A DNA stretch of 64,000 bases, taken from NCBI GenBank assembly GCA_009599575.1, contig VWND01000003.1:1440001-1504000 (forward strand), written 5' to 3'. Origin of the DNA: Blumeriella jaapii. Its lineage: Eukaryota > Ascomycota > Leotiomycetes > Helotiales > Drepanopezizaceae. Under the pieces are notes generated by a model that had not been told where the DNA came from, did no database searches, and saw only the letters and a list, made by a program, of their open reading frames with translations. Within the stretch, counting starts at the first letter, position 1. Each line of letters starts with the position of its first letter. Positions 24,201 to 36,181 of this stretch are shown piece after piece. The position numbers and the translations under genes are program-made.

Positions 24201-24773
24201 TCCAGTTTAGCAAGGACATCCTCGGCTAGAAGTTTGCATTTGGAAAACTCTGTACTTGTAAAAGATAATGCTCTCGATCTGCACAATTTCTTGTCTTATC
24301 ATGTCGTACGCCCGGCCCGTCCACTAATGCAGGAACGCGTCGGACATGAGCAGACTTCATAACGAATCCGATCGCTCACAGAAGAGATCAAGAATTTTTG
24401 GGAATCATTAGTAAGCCTCGAAATATATGTAGTCTCCTAAACCAAGAGGAAAAAGCATCATGCTATTTCCAAGGCCGTCAAGATTGGTGCCTGAGTCGCG
24501 AGGCATCTATTGATGCACGTCAACCAGCTTCCGCATTTTGAAGCCTCGACTCAATTCTGAGCTCTCCTGCACAGCTTCCTCCGACTAAACTTACCCTCAA
24601 CACCCGGGAAGGGTCAATTATCTCCATCCTTTCGTCCTCATTCGTTTTTGCGATATCTGCAATTTCTACAGAATCTTTGCGGTTTCTCATTCGATCTTTA
24701 ACGCCAGAGCCCAGTTTCGTCGAGTTGATCAGCGCAACCTTCAGCTTCGCCTTATCGTTCCTCCACATATACA
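21251..24773. other. Gene-free stretch, possibly decayed sequence
   Basis: There are 3.5 kb in which no ORF or splice chain with a recognisable domain was found. Pentamer clusters occur at 21725-21772 and 21944-21966. The part from about 22800 to 24700 looks more AT-rich and stop-dense than the genic regions. Small ORFs (for example 22300-22782 plus, 22008-22274 minus, 23223-23417 plus) were not recognised. A relic transposon or a diverged non-coding locus is possible. Confidence 0.5.
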
Positions 24774-25743
24774 ATGGCGGACACGGCTATAGAGAATTAC
24801 GAGGAGCTTATTCCGGGCGACACTCCAGTACCAGATGTGGAAATGACAGGCAGCGAGGTCCCCGTGGTTGAGGATGCTGCCGACGCTGCGCCGGAGGGTG
24901 GTAAGGACGAAATGCCATTCCACGGAGAGCCAGCAGAGGAACCTGTCGCTCGCATCACCTACATTGACTATCTGAAGAGTCCAGTCATTGGTCTCCTGGT
25001 CGGGCAAGGAGACGAGCAGGCGCTCCTGACGGCGCATCAAGCTCTCTTGGTCCGCTCGCCGTGGTTCGCCGACGCCTGTGCCAAATTCAGCGACGACATC
25101 TCTGTAAGTGTCGCAAAACGCATCCTCCGCACAGCGATTGCTGACAGCGCCTCAGGAGCGTCGCATCGACCTCGTCGACGAGGACCTCGACGCCGTCGGA
25201 TGCTTCCTCGAGTATCTCTACACCGGCGACTACTTCCCGCGCAAGGTTGCTGGCTCCCGCGACCTCGAGCGCGACCCGGCGACCCCCGAGGTCGACGAGA
25301 CGGGCGACCAGCTGCTCAAGCATGCCCGGGTCTACACCCTCGGCGAGACACTCCACCTGCCCGGGCTCAAGTCCCTCGCTTCTTCCAAGATCCACTGCGT
25401 CAACTCGACGGCCAAGGGCGAGATCGCGTACGCCAGATACGTCTACGCACACACCCAGAAAGACGACACCACGATCCGCGCGCCCGTCACGAACTTCTGG
25501 GCGACTCGCTCGCACACGCTGCGCGCCGAGGCCGAGGACGAGTTCCGCTCCATGTGCTTGGAGTTCCCACAGTTCGGATACGACGTGCTCAGTAAGTTCC
25601 CCCCCTACCACGCACCTCTGTGCGAACACGGCCATGTGCTGACTGGACAAGCCCGTGTCCTCGACGAGAAGCTCAAGCGCGAGAAGCAAGACAAGATGCA
25701 CCCCACGCCGGGCAGCTCCCGCAAGCGTGTCCGTGGCTTGTGA
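24774..25743 (+). CDS. BTB/POZ domain protein
   Basis: Small nuclear or adaptor-type BTB protein of the family common in filamentous fungi. Exons are 24774-25103, 25156-25591 and 25652-25743 (285 aa). After an acidic N-terminus of about 60 residues the BTB fold begins (SPVIGLLVG), continues through HQALLVRSPWFADAC and across the first junction to VGCFLEYLYTGDY and KSLASSKIHCVN. The tail is basic (SSRKRVRGL). Intron 2 is 60 nt, a multiple of three without a stop, with a GTAAGT donor and a GCTGAC branch; retention would add 20 residues. Partners cannot be named from sequence. Confidence 0.88.
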
Positions 25744-26382
25744 ACACTGCAGCAGCAGAAAATATGCGGCGCAAGGAGTGCGCAGGTCGTTTCTCTTTTG
25801 GTGAAGCACAAAATTCCTTCCGCGCATTCTCTGTATCGCGCCACGGGGTTGTGTTCACCTTTGCTTACGATCCATCTGCTAGTGGAAAGACCAACGATGG
25901 GCTTGATCCTGGCTGGCGTGCGTGTATGCTGGGTTGGGTGTGGCGAAGGATGGGCTTCTTGACTCACCGGTCTCAAGAAAGAGTCGCTAATGGACGGAAT
26001 AGCTTCTCTGTACTGGAGCAGGAAGGCGCACAAGCAGCGAATGTGGAACGAAAGCAAGGCGTGGCCAACGATTGCACCGAGTGGTGCTTTTCATATCTCG
26101 TTGGACAGCTAAGAAAACTACTACGTGCTCAAAATCCCTCGCCAAACTTTCCCAGCAAGCCCGCCGATTCCCATTCATGGTTTTGTCATACTGTTGAAGC
26201 AAAAGCGCCCTTATCTATAAGCGAAGCAAAAGATTCCATGCGCCGCAAAGGTACCGTCAATCTAGCGCGCGGTGCGATGGCTCTCCGTCAATTGCACCAA
26301 TCTCAGCCAGCTAGGCTTCACAAGCTTCCCGCCTCTTTCTTAAGCGAGCACGTTGGTAGCCATCCCGTTCTTTCCCCTCCCA
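25744..26382. other. Intergenic region between the BTB gene and stuA 3' end
   Basis: Both flanking genes end here (convergent). A 273-codon plus-strand frame crosses this region and the end of the BTB gene, but it has no domain and no plausible start. Part of the region could be 3' UTR or an undetected last exon of stuA. Confidence 0.5.
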
Positions 26383-27388
26383 TCACACTCCTGGCATATT
26401 CTCGTAATCATACCTATGCTGTCCACTTCCAATTGGCATAGGACTCATGCCATCCATTGATTGCGGACTTCCTATTCCTTCGCCGTTGTGCATGCTCTGA
26501 GGGTAGGCAATCGACTCCTGGTTGCGTGGGATCTGAGCTGCGGATGGGTGGCCCCTGTTAATGGGATGATAAAGTAAGGCGCTGATGTTGTGGACAAAGA
26601 GGGGGTAGAGGATTGAGATTATGTTCTCCTTGTTGGCGAATTCGAGGGCGCGGTCGAAGGGAATCCTGTTGGATTAAAAGTTAGCGTTCGCTTCGGCCAT
26701 ACTAACTAACATCCATGTGGGGGTAAAAGGATGAGAGGGGGAACGGGTTAGGCAGGCGAAGCAGTGGGAGATAACACACCAAACGCCTTTCAAGTGCATT
26801 GGTCCAATTTTTACTACATGTTTCTGCTTCTCGCTCTTGAGGATGCCGTCTCGACGGCCACGGGTCATTCCGGCGACGTTAAGCAACTTGGTGCCGTTTA
26901 TCATGTGATTATCTGCATGAGTTCCTTAGTATACTGGTAGTGGGTTTTAGAGGAGGAGACAAGCCACAGATGGGCCGAGGATCTTACCTTCTCTCCTAGC
27001 GACACAAGTACCGGCAACATCCACCTGAAAACACAGCGTCTTTTCGTCTTCCCACAATGTGGCGGTAACGCGCGGCTTCACACCCGGCGGCGCAATCTGC
27101 CCGGTTGTATCAATGCCCACGCCCTGCTGCGAATATTCCCCGTTGTCTTGTCCTTGTCCTGGAATGGCCATAGGTGGGAGCTGGACGCCCTGGTTGTTCG
27201 GGGCGGGGGGCGGGGGGTACTGTCTCGACGCCTCTTGCGGGTAGTTGGGATGGATGTTGTAGCTGTACTGCGGGTACGGGTTCGGCATGCCGTCGTGGCC
27301 GTGTTGTAGCTGGGACGGATCAGGCTGGGGGAGACCATAAGACTGGGGATTGCCCTGTTGAGTCGTAAGCGGACCGTATGGCGAGACG

Positions 27389-27423
<35 letters not shown>

Positions 27424-27480
27424 GTGGTGCTGGTGCTGCTCCTGGTGCTGGTCGTGCATGGAGGGCATCTCGGACGCCAT
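26383..27480 (-). CDS. stuA: APSES transcription factor, StuA family
   Basis: Sequence-specific nuclear regulator of development; StuA controls conidiophore and sexual morphogenesis in Aspergillus. Exons are 27480-26988, 26912-26780 and 26665-26383 (302 aa). The N-terminal half is rich in Gln/Pro/Tyr with a CAG-encoded run of nine Gln. The APSES (KilA-N type) domain runs from [18 protein letters not shown] through [19 protein letters not shown] and [14 protein letters not shown] to [16 protein letters not shown], with both introns inside it as typical. The reading frame stops soon after (YENMPGV), so the protein is much shorter than usual StuA (about 600 aa). A GTATGA donor just before that stop could open a further intron, but no downstream exon was found. 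Confidence 0.9.
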
Positions 27481-28151
27481 GTTGGTGTCGGAGTGGCTGG
27501 GATCGAGGGGAGTGGCCGTTGTACTCGGGGGATCGATGGCGTGGAGAGGAACAGGGCGAGGGAGAAAGAGGAGAAAGGTCTCGATTCAATTGCTGGCGGT
27601 TATTTAGTTGGACCGACTGATGTATCGGCGTGGGGTGAGGACCAGGGTCGGGCTTACTCTGTAAACAAACCGCGGCCAAGATCGGGAGGGCCAGGTTCGA
27701 TGAGCAGCCCGGAATGAATGGTATTCCGGGTGAAGACAGAAAGGCCTCGTCCGTAGGATGAGAGGCAGTTGGATGTGTGTACGGGATCAGATGTTCCACA
27801 TCGAGGTCAAGTTGTCGAGCAGGTCGAAGTCTGCCTCGCTCGAGCAGTTTTGTCGGCTCTGGCTCTGGCTCAGGCTCTAGGGCAGATGTGCCCGCCCGGC
27901 CGCGCTCGTTGGTTGGCCGCCCACAAGCGACGATGACGCTCCACCGCTCCCCCCGCCCCACCTCGACTGTCCCGCCCCCGCCCACCCCCGCCCGGAACGA
28001 TCTTGGCGCCAAGCCCGATCCGCCCGCGCGACCTCCAGCTTTTTCGTTTCCGCGGCTTGACCCCACTAGAGCACATGACCTAAAGAGCTGCTTCTTCCCA
28101 GCTCGGCAGACGCAGAACATTTGGCTTTCTGCGCAACCTGGCTTCGAGAGA
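27481..28151. promoter_or_regulatory. Shared 5' region of stuA and SRP72
   Basis: There are 671 bp between divergent start codons. Both genes must be driven from here. GC-rich CCCGCC blocks lie at 27940-27995, on the SRP72 side. The long frames crossing it have no domains and are most simply 5' UTR and promoter. Confidence 0.5.
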
Positions 28152-30153
28152 ATGGCGAACCCCACGGCGACGCTGACGTCCCTTCTCCGCGGCGCCACGA
28201 TCGAGGACCACGAGGAGGTGCTCAAGGCTGCCAATGCCGTCCTGAGGACTTCCAAGGGCAACCCCGATGCCCTCCATACCCGCGTCGTGGCCCTTCTCAA
28301 ACTCGACCGCTTCGACGACGCGCTGCGAGCCCTGGACGATGGCGGCGACGCGTTGGCGGACCGCTGCGTCCTCGAGAAGGCGTATGCGCTGTACAAGACA
28401 GGCCAACTCGCCGAGGCGCAGGCGCTGGTCCAGCACGCAGACCGGAGGGGCTTGAAGCATGTCGCTGCCCAGGTCGCCTATCGAGCCGAGAGATTCGAGG
28501 ATGCCGCCCGAATGTATCGGGAACTGAGCCTGCAGCCTACAGCAATCGAGGGGGAGGACAACGACCTGAGGATCAACAGCTCGGCCGTCGATGCGCAGTT
28601 GGAGTGGCAGGGGAACGGAGACAAGATCGAGCCGAGCAGGAAGAAGCCATCGCGGGAAGATCTGGAGGCTTTTGAGACGTCTTACAATGCCGCCTGCGGC
28701 TGTGTCGCTAGAGGAGATCTGGGCCCCGGCAGTGTGTTGTTGAAGAGAGCGAGGGACCTGTGTGAGGCCTTGGACGAACTGAGCGACGAGGAAAAGAGAG
28801 CGGAAGTTCTGCCCATCATGGTGCAGCAAGCGTATGTTCTATCGAAGCTGGGAAAGACGGAAGAGGCCGAAGCTTTGCAGGAGACGATCAGTGCTGCGGA
28901 GTATGACGAAACTCCTTTTTCCGTTGTGGCATTCTCGCTAATCTTTTCCCAGCGTTCCTGAGCCTCCTTCGCGCGTCATCGCACAAAACAACCGTTTGGC
29001 TGCCGCGACGAAGAATGGCAACCCTTACATGACTCAACGTGTCTTTGAGTCCGTGCCGAGTCTGTCTCCCACCGAAAAGCTCTTTGAACATCAAGCAAGC
29101 AAATTAGAACGTAACAGATACACCATTGATCTTCAATGCCAGAAGTACTCGGGCGTCTCATATTCCACAGCTTCGATAATTTCAAAGTCGCCATCTCCAA
29201 CCATCTCGCCATACATCAATTCTCTAGCCGTGCTCAACGCAGCTGGTCATGCTAAGAGCCAGACAGGAAAAGCCAGCTTAAAAGCCATGCTCCCCATACT
29301 AGAGAAGCGGCCCAACGATGTCGGGCTAATCCTCGTCATTATTCAGCTTTACATACTGACCAACAACCCCGGACCCGCCATCACCCTCCTCGAATCTTTC
29401 TTCAAACGCCTTGAAGAGTCTACCTCACCAGCCGAACAAGACGTCCGCTTTGCCCCGGGCCTCGTCGCCCTCGCGGTCTCTCTTTACCGACTCTCGGGCC
29501 GTAAAGCGCCCATTAAGATAGAATTAGGGAGAGCCGCTTCCTACTGGCGCCGGAAAACGAAGCCCTCTCCCTCACTTCTCCGCGCAGCAGGGACTGCGCT
29601 CCTCGAAGCTGGAACGCCCGAAGACCTCGCCGCAGCCGGCGAGATTTTCTCTAGCCTCCGCACCCAAGACCCCAACGACCGCACCGCCATTGCCGGCTAC
29701 ATCGCCTCCTTTGCCACCACCGACCTCGAGCGGGTGACCCCTGATCTCGAGAAACTCACCCCCGTCTCCCGTCTCATCTCCGACGTTGACGCCGCCGCGC
29801 TCGAAGAAGCCGGCATCCCATCCCTGCCCACGCCCGCAGCAGCGGCGAGCAAGAAACGCAGCGTGGACGAGAAGGAGACGACAGCGCCGTCTAAGAAGCA
29901 GAAGCTGAGCAAGAAGCGCACGCCGAAGGATTTCGAGGAGGGCAAGAAGATGGATCCAGAGCGGTGGCTGCCGCTCCGCGATCGCAGCAGCTATCGCCCG
30001 AAGGGCAAGAAGGGGAAGAAGAAGGCGGCGGATCTGACGCAGGGTGGCGTGGTGAAGGAAGAAGAGAGTCTGGAGTTGGCGGGGGGAGCGGGGACCGTGA
30101 AAGTGGAGAAGGCGACGGGCGGGAAGCCGAAGAAGAAGAAGGGAAAGAAGTAG
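28152..30153 (+). CDS. SRP72: Signal recognition particle subunit SRP72
   Basis: Component of the cytosolic signal recognition particle that targets nascent secretory proteins to the ER; SRP72 pairs with SRP68 and binds 7SL RNA. Exons are 28152-28900 and 28953-30153 (649 aa), with a 52-nt intron (GTATGA donor) joining AAD to VPEPPSR. The N-terminal two thirds are TPR-like helices (for example YALYKTGQLAEAQALV). The conserved C-terminal RNA-binding region is KDFEEGKKMDPERWLPLRDR followed by SSYRPKGKKGKKK, near residues 570-605. The tail is Lys-rich. ATG 28152 was chosen because the upstream in-frame part is low-complexity and matches the promoter. Confidence 0.95.
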
Positions 30154-31110
30154 ACGGGTGCTAGATGGAGTAAAGCGGTAAGGTCCTCGAGGCCTTCCGT
30201 AGGCGAGCAATGCTTGCCTTGACTCGCAGCAGATCAGAACCAATATTCTGGATGTTCCCTGCCAATGCCATGGTCAGATCCAAACTCCAGTATCTACTTA
30301 GGTGCCTGCCTGATACTGATTGAGAGAGAGGAACGTCTGGACTGACTGCGGCCCATGTCAAAGCGTGCCCGTCTAAAAAACTCACCTAAAGCTCTTTCTT
30401 TTCTTGATGTCGTTATCTCTCGCGGACTGCTTACCTACCTACCTCCTACCATAGCAACTGGCCGGATACGCTGACATTTTATTGCCATTCCCGTACCGTT
30501 GGGGTAGAGCCGCCGACCTCACACAGAGCGCACTTCGGCAAGGTACCCACTACTTACTTACTGGTGGCTGCTTGCTTACCGAGGTGGTGGAGGACTTGAA
30601 TTCGCTTGCGAGATAAGCGAGGTCGAGTAGGCGAGGTACAGCACAGTACAGTATGTAAACACTGGGAGAGCGAACGAGCTTTCTTCCCTCGCCGAAAGGT
30701 TTAGGTGATCTTGTTGGGTAGGGTCAGGTATGTGCAAGTGTAGTAGGGCGTCAGGCTGGATTCTGGCTCCGAGCCCTCCTCTTGCACTGCCTACCCCTTG
30801 TACGAGAGAGCACTTGTGATAGGAGGAAGACTTGACGAGGTTCGCTGGTATGTACTGTATGTAGTGTGAAGCTCTCATTGGAACCAGATCTACAAGATCC
30901 GTATGTCGGTCTGGATGGATAGATATCCTGTGCTATGTACACAGGCCCCAGACCATCTGTCCAAATCGCTATTCATCACTCACAGAGGTTCTACACAAGC
31001 AGAGCCGAACGGGGACTCTGAATTCAGTAGCGATAGCTCGTCTTCTCGGCGCAAGTGACGAGTCACCGAAGCGCGACCGACTCGCTCTACGCGTTCAATG
31101 GAAAGATGCC
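30154..31110. other. Intergenic region, no gene seen
   Basis: There is 0.95 kb between the convergent 3' ends of SRP72 and the coiled-coil gene. One pentamer tract (CAGTACAGTATG) lies at about 30636-30655. Nothing else is recognised. Confidence 0.55.
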
Positions 31111-32788
31111 TCAACAGACAGACCACCGCTTAACCAGCTGCTCCCGACGCACGTTCCTCGCCTGCAGACTATGCAAGTCGACCCTCTCCAAGCCCTCCTG
31201 CACATCCAGCACCTCCCTCTCGAGCCGATCGACCGACGCCTCCAGCTGCGGATCCAGCAGCCGCACCTTCCCATACCGCGACTCGGCCAGGAGAGCGTCC
31301 CGCAGCAGCTCCAGCGTCAGCCGCGCGTCGAGCAGATGTGACGAGATGGACGACTCCGTCGTGGACTGCAGACTGCTGGCGTGCCCTTCCAGCCGCGCCG
31401 TTCGCTCCGAGAGCGCGCGTTCCAGGAGCGTGGCGCGCTCGTGATCGGAGAGTTCGTCGGCGGGCAGGGCAACACCTAGGTGGCGAGCGAGCTGCTGCTC
31501 GGGCGCTACGTCTTCGTCGTAGGCTCCCGAAGAGCGGCGCGAGTTTCGGACTCGATGGTTCGTTTGGGGGCCGGACAATCTTCTGCTCGCTGTAGAGTTG
31601 GGTCTCGTTGTGGAGCTGATTTCGGGACGAGCAAGCTCTTTCTTTGCGGTATCGATGACCGCTCGGACAGCCATGTTATGACATTGGCTTTCCTCGGCGC
31701 GTTCGAGAAACGTCTCGATGCGGTTTACGAGGAAGATCATGCAGTCATGGATCTGTTTCCCTTAGCATGGGACAGACTTTTGGATAGTGTTCGGAGAAAC
31801 GTACATATTTGACAGCGTGGACGGTTCTCTCCTGGCCTTGCCCATCACTAGCTGCGAGCGCCCTCAGAGCAGGCTCAAGAAACTGCTGCTCGGCAGACAT
31901 CTGCGCCACTGGCAAGACTTCCGAGTACAGACTCTCTAGCTCCTCCTGCAAATCATTGACCTCTTGCTCTTCGTGACGGCCAATAGAAGAGTTATGCGCG
32001 CCGAGCCCTTCCAGATACACCCTATCAAGCTTCGTCCGTATTCCCTCCACAGTATGCTTGATCAGCCTAGCACACAACTCCTTGATCCTGTCCACGACAG
32101 CCTCATCGCCTTCCTTCCCGGGCTCCAGATCCCCGGACAGCTTCTCCAGACTCAACAACAGCTTGTCGTCGGACCTCAAGATCTCATCCACGCTTATCTT
32201 TAAATCCGTTTCCTGCGTCTTGGTCTGCTGCTCCAGGTCCATAACCTGGTACGCCAAGCTCCGGCCCAGCTCCTCGTTCGCAGCGGCGATACTCGCTTTC
32301 TCCGCCTCCCATTTGCGCAGCTGCGCCTCCTCCGCGCGAAATCTAGCCTGGGCAGTGCGATTCTCCGTCTTGACCAGCGCGCGGAACGCGCCCTGCTGCG
32401 AGCGCAGGGTCTCGGACTGTTTCTCAATCGCAGCAGTGGAGCGCTTCAGCTCTTCGATCGCATTGTGGATCTCATCGTCGTTGAGGCCCTGGACGCGCGA
32501 CAAATCCTGCGCGGCGAGAGCCTCCGCCTCGCCATTCTTCTTCAGGCTTGCATATCTAGACCTCATCAGCGCACCCTCTCCAGTGCTAGGGTTTGATTCG
32601 GAGGCTCCTTACAGATTCGCTTCGTCCTTGCTCAAGACCGTCTCCGGGCTCAGGAACTCCTCGATCCACTCCTGGATGGCGGCCTGGCTCTCGGGCTGCG
32701 CGAACGCAGCTTTCAGTTCTTCGCGGTCGTAAGGCAGGTCATGATCTCGTAGCGTCTTGATCAGGATCTGGAGATGGTCGTCGGACAT
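31111..32788 (-). CDS. Coiled-coil protein, HAUS3-like augmin subunit (tentative)
   Basis: Exons are 32788-32613, 32555-31805 and 31752-31111 (522 aa); junctions are ANL/YASLKK and KY/IHDC. The N-terminus (IQEWIEEFLSPETVLSKDEA) resembles the start of HAUS augmin-like complex subunit 3, which helps gamma-tubulin nucleate microtubules from existing microtubules in the spindle. Long heptad-rich helices follow (about 60-130, 190-260 and 420-510), with a Ser/Arg-rich disordered segment around 350-380. No enzymatic motif is seen. The assignment rests on layout and a short N-terminal resemblance only; another spindle or kinetochore coiled-coil protein is possible. Confidence 0.7.
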
Positions 32789-33012
32789 GGTAACGGGGTG
32801 GGCGGAACGCGGATGTCGGAGGGAGTTCTGGAGCCGTCAAGATGTAAAGTCTTGTTGACTCGTCGCGAAGTGGTCGGAGCTTTCGGCCCGAACTTCTCCC
32901 GGGCGCATCCCGATTAGGTACTGTATTTATCATTCGCTGGTCCAGAGACTCTCTCCGTACAGCATCTCTTTTCTACCTGTCTTATCTTCTCCTTCTCTAT
33001 TCTCCGAGAGAA
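32789..33012. promoter_or_regulatory. Short bidirectional promoter, coiled-coil gene / LrgB-like gene
   Basis: Only 224 bp separate the divergent start codons at 32788 (minus) and 33013 (plus), so the core promoters must overlap. A CT-rich stretch precedes the plus-strand ATG. Confidence 0.5.
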
Positions 33013-35266
33013 ATGGCCAGAAATGAGAGCATAAGGGCTTTGACCTCCGACGGAATCGAAGCCTTGAAACTTGTAAGTCTGGATTTCCTCTTGTCAGCGC
33101 CCCTCTTCCTGTACTGTTCACGGAGTATATCGTTATAAATCACGGCAAGCAAAGAACTGACAACAACGCCTCCTCCCGCACACAAAGCTAGCCTACCGCT
33201 CCTGGCGCCGGAACCTCACTTGTTGGCTCTACGTCCCTATAGGCATTTTCATAATCCTCGCGGCATGTTTCGGCGTCGACTCTCTCATCGCCATGAGCGG
33301 GGTCTCATTTCCGGCCTCGGTAGCGTGCCTGCTCTTGCTCTTCCTGGCTCTGATCCTATGCGATTCCGTCCTTGGGGACCGAAAGACGAGGGCGGTAGTC
33401 AAGGTTGTTGATATACCTGTAAGTGTTTGTTGTCGCAAAGGTCTCCATGGTGTGTAGTGGGTCTGATCTGTAGTTCCAAGGCTGGATTTGCGCTAAGATA
33501 TCTCAACATATTCTTTACTCCTTCGTAAGCTAACACCCTTGGGCCGTATGATGACTGTTCTGAATATCACGCATAGATTCATCTTACTCCCATTGAGCCC
33601 CCCCATCAGCGGTGTGGAAGTAGGCAAGATCATTGCAGTATTCGGTACGTGATTCTACCCCTACCTTTCTCGCTACTTTGGCGAGAGTCGCAAGCGAGGA
33701 TCAAAACAAACCTCGAGTGACAACCCTCCGTCTGGCACTGAAGCTCGAGCCAGAAACCACCTTGTCAAAACCAAAACCCCCTGTTCTTTCTGATTGTCTC
33801 CATAGTCATCGGCTTTATCGCCGTCTTCGGCGCTACAGCCTACCTCGTCCGCGGTCTGCAGCTCCTCCTCGGCTCCTCCAAACGAGCCATAACCGCCCGC
33901 GCAGAAGAAATGGGTCATGAAAGCGATGCGATCCCTCTTTCAAGTGCGATCTCGAGTAGTGGAAGGCAGGACTCTCGACCAACTGCCCTTGCCAGCGGTA
34001 CCAGGTCAGTGCATTCCCGTATCCATTCTACCAAAAATATTATAATCCTGACATGCCAATCAGTGCTCCTCGCTTTGTCGACGGTGCATCGACAAACGAC
34101 TTGATAGCCCCTCAGCGAACCCAAGATCCGTCCCTCATTCGCGGCACCGGCGGACCCCCGGAGAACAACACTACACCTTTCCGTCAGAATCAGATCCCTC
34201 TTTCGCAATTGCCGGTGCCTCTCACACGCCCTCAGCGGTGGGCAGCATTCCTGAACTCCAACTTTGATCGTCTAACCTACCTCACTATTTTCTTCTTCGT
34301 CGGCCTCCCGATCTACTACGCAACAGGGTACGCCATGCCCGCCCAACTAACCCTCACAATCACATCTTACTTCGCCGCCCTAGCTCTCCCCTCACAGTGG
34401 AAAAAATTCCTGCACCCCGTGCTCGTCTCCTCCGCCCTCACGGTACTTGGCGTCTACGTCCTCGCTTCGATTCGCGGGGAGTCCCTCTCGACATCTCTGC
34501 ACGCCTTTAGAACAGGCACTTCCTACCTGTCCCTCTGGCACAATCGGTCCGGCCTCGCCCTGCCCGGCGCGGGCAACGTTCTTGTCTCCGTGCTTGATGC
34601 TGGCATCGTTGCTCTGGCTCTGCCAATGTTCGCTTACCGCGTCGAACTCAAGAGACACTTCTTCGCGATCGTGATCCCCAATGTCGCAGTCTCGGTGGGG
34701 AGCCTCTTTGGGTATCCGACTGTATGCTATGCTATTGGGATCAGTGCGGAGAGGAGCTTGGCGTTTGCGGCAAGGAGCTTGACGCTGGCTCTGGCCACGC
34801 CTGCCGCGGAAAATTTAGGAGGAGATACTAATACGGTTGCGGCATTGGCGATTATGAGTGGGATAGTCGGAGCCTTGATTGGAACCCAGCTTTTGGATCG
34901 GATGAGGATTCCTGAAGGTATGTTAGCTTGCGTTGGCGTTTCGTAGCTATGCATCGGTGGCCAAGCAGAAAGTGCTGCTGCGAAGTTGTGTTCAGCTGCA
35001 TGGATCGAGTGGTTCTATAGCCCTGAAGTTGCGACTTGCTGAAAGTATCAGGATTGACACGCTGACGTACGACAGACGACTATGTGACGAGAGGTGTGAC
35101 TTTAGGAGGGAGCTCATCAGCCATAGCGACCGCAGTGTTGCTCCAAACAGACCCCAGAGCTGCAGCTCTGTCAAGTCTGAGTATGAGCCTATTCGGCATC
35201 ATCACATTAGCATTGACGTCTGTACCCCTGATTGTCAAGGTGATTGACTCTCTCGTAGGCAAATGA
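33013..35266 (+). CDS. LrgB-like multi-span membrane protein
   Basis: Integral membrane protein of the LrgA/LrgB family (bacterial murein-hydrolase regulators; the plant plastid relative exports glycolate and glycerate). The fungal function is unknown. Seven exons were resolved: 33013-33072, 33188-33418, 33481-33524, 33577-33644, 33806-34004, 34064-34917 and 35076-35266 (548 aa). The N-terminal part has LrgA-like helices (GFALRYLNIFFTPS, FILLPLSPPISGVEVGKII), then a hydrophilic loop of about 90 residues. The C-terminal half is LrgB-like, with LALATPAAENLGGDTN and the DDYVTRGVTLGGSSSAIAT segment completed in the last exon. Introns 1 and 2 use AAG acceptors. All junctions keep frame, so no indel is needed here. 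Confidence 0.9.
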
Positions 35267-35455
35267 TGCAGGTCAGATTCTCGTTGTTTTTAAATCAAGC
35301 GCTTTTAGGTCATCTGTGATCCCGATCATAGGAATAGCAGCGGAGCCCCTTAAAACGATATTTCGAGCCATCAATATCACACTAACACCTATTTCTCCTA
35401 CTCCAATCTTGAAAATTGTTAGTCTGTTGATCAATCAAACGACTGTGAGCATAGC

Positions 35456-36181
35456 CTACCTCTCAATCAAGTGTAGTCCAGACGCCGTCTCAACCACACG
35501 GCTCATCTCGCCAGGTTTGAGTTGGAAAGCCGCTTCCTCAAACTCCTTCTGCATATCACCACGACCAAAGAAGCCCAGATCGCCCCTCTTTCGCGCACTG
35601 CTGCAGTCGGACTCACTGGTAGCGAGGTCTCCCAGTGACGATTGTCCGCTGCGGATCTTTTGCTCGTGTCCCAGAATAATACTCATAGCCTCGTCCTTGG
35701 TGCGTTTGATCTCAGCCTAGCTATCTGTAAGTAAGACATGTTGAAAGCATCCGGAGACAAGCCCCTGTAGCCATGGAGCATGATGCGCACCTCACGCCAG
35801 CTGCTTGGGCGCCGGCTATCCTTGTGCTTCACCAACAGGTGGCCCGCACGTATCTTCCCGGATGACACCGCCGTACCGTTCTGTGCATTCTCCGAAGTCG
35901 GCTGGGGGGCGCTGTGGTGCTCCGCCATGTAGGACTTGAGCTTCTCGGTATCGGTTCCCTGCGGCGGCTCCCACCTCGACTGCTTTTCGGCGTCATTGAA
36001 GTAGTAGGGCAGATTCTTGGAGTTTGAATGGCGGACCTCCCATCCGGCGGGCAATCCTGCGTCTGCCTGGTGGTGGTTGTCAGCAGCTTGCGCAGGTACT
36101 GCAGGGGAGCGAAGCTTAAGCGGCAAGTAAACAAAGGAAAGCGGAATCGGACAAGACGATAAACGATAAGACACTTGCCAT
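35456..36181 (-). CDS. ESS1: Peptidyl-prolyl isomerase Pin1/Ess1 (WW-parvulin)
   Basis: Phospho-Ser/Thr-Pro specific prolyl isomerase acting on the RNA polymerase II tail and cell-cycle proteins. Exons are 36181-36175, 36062-35791 and 35716-35456 (179 aa). The WW domain is LPAGWEVRHSNSKNLPYYF to SRWEPP. A short linker leads to the parvulin domain: GHLLVKHKDSRRPSSWRE holds the active His and the Arg pair that binds phosphate, SDCSSA the Cys, and GDLGFFGRGDMQKEFEEAAF the core strand-loop. Exon 1 is only seven nucleotides (ATG GCA A) with a weak GTGTCT donor, so the first two or three residues are uncertain. It is convergent with the LrgB-like gene (189 bp apart) and divergent from RPB9. Confidence 0.92.

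Noticed and set aside
25620..26441. 273-codon plus-strand frame over the BTB gene end and beyond
   Set aside because: It overlaps the BTB gene in another frame, has no domain and no good start; the minus-strand stuA exons and BTB exons explain the conserved sequence.
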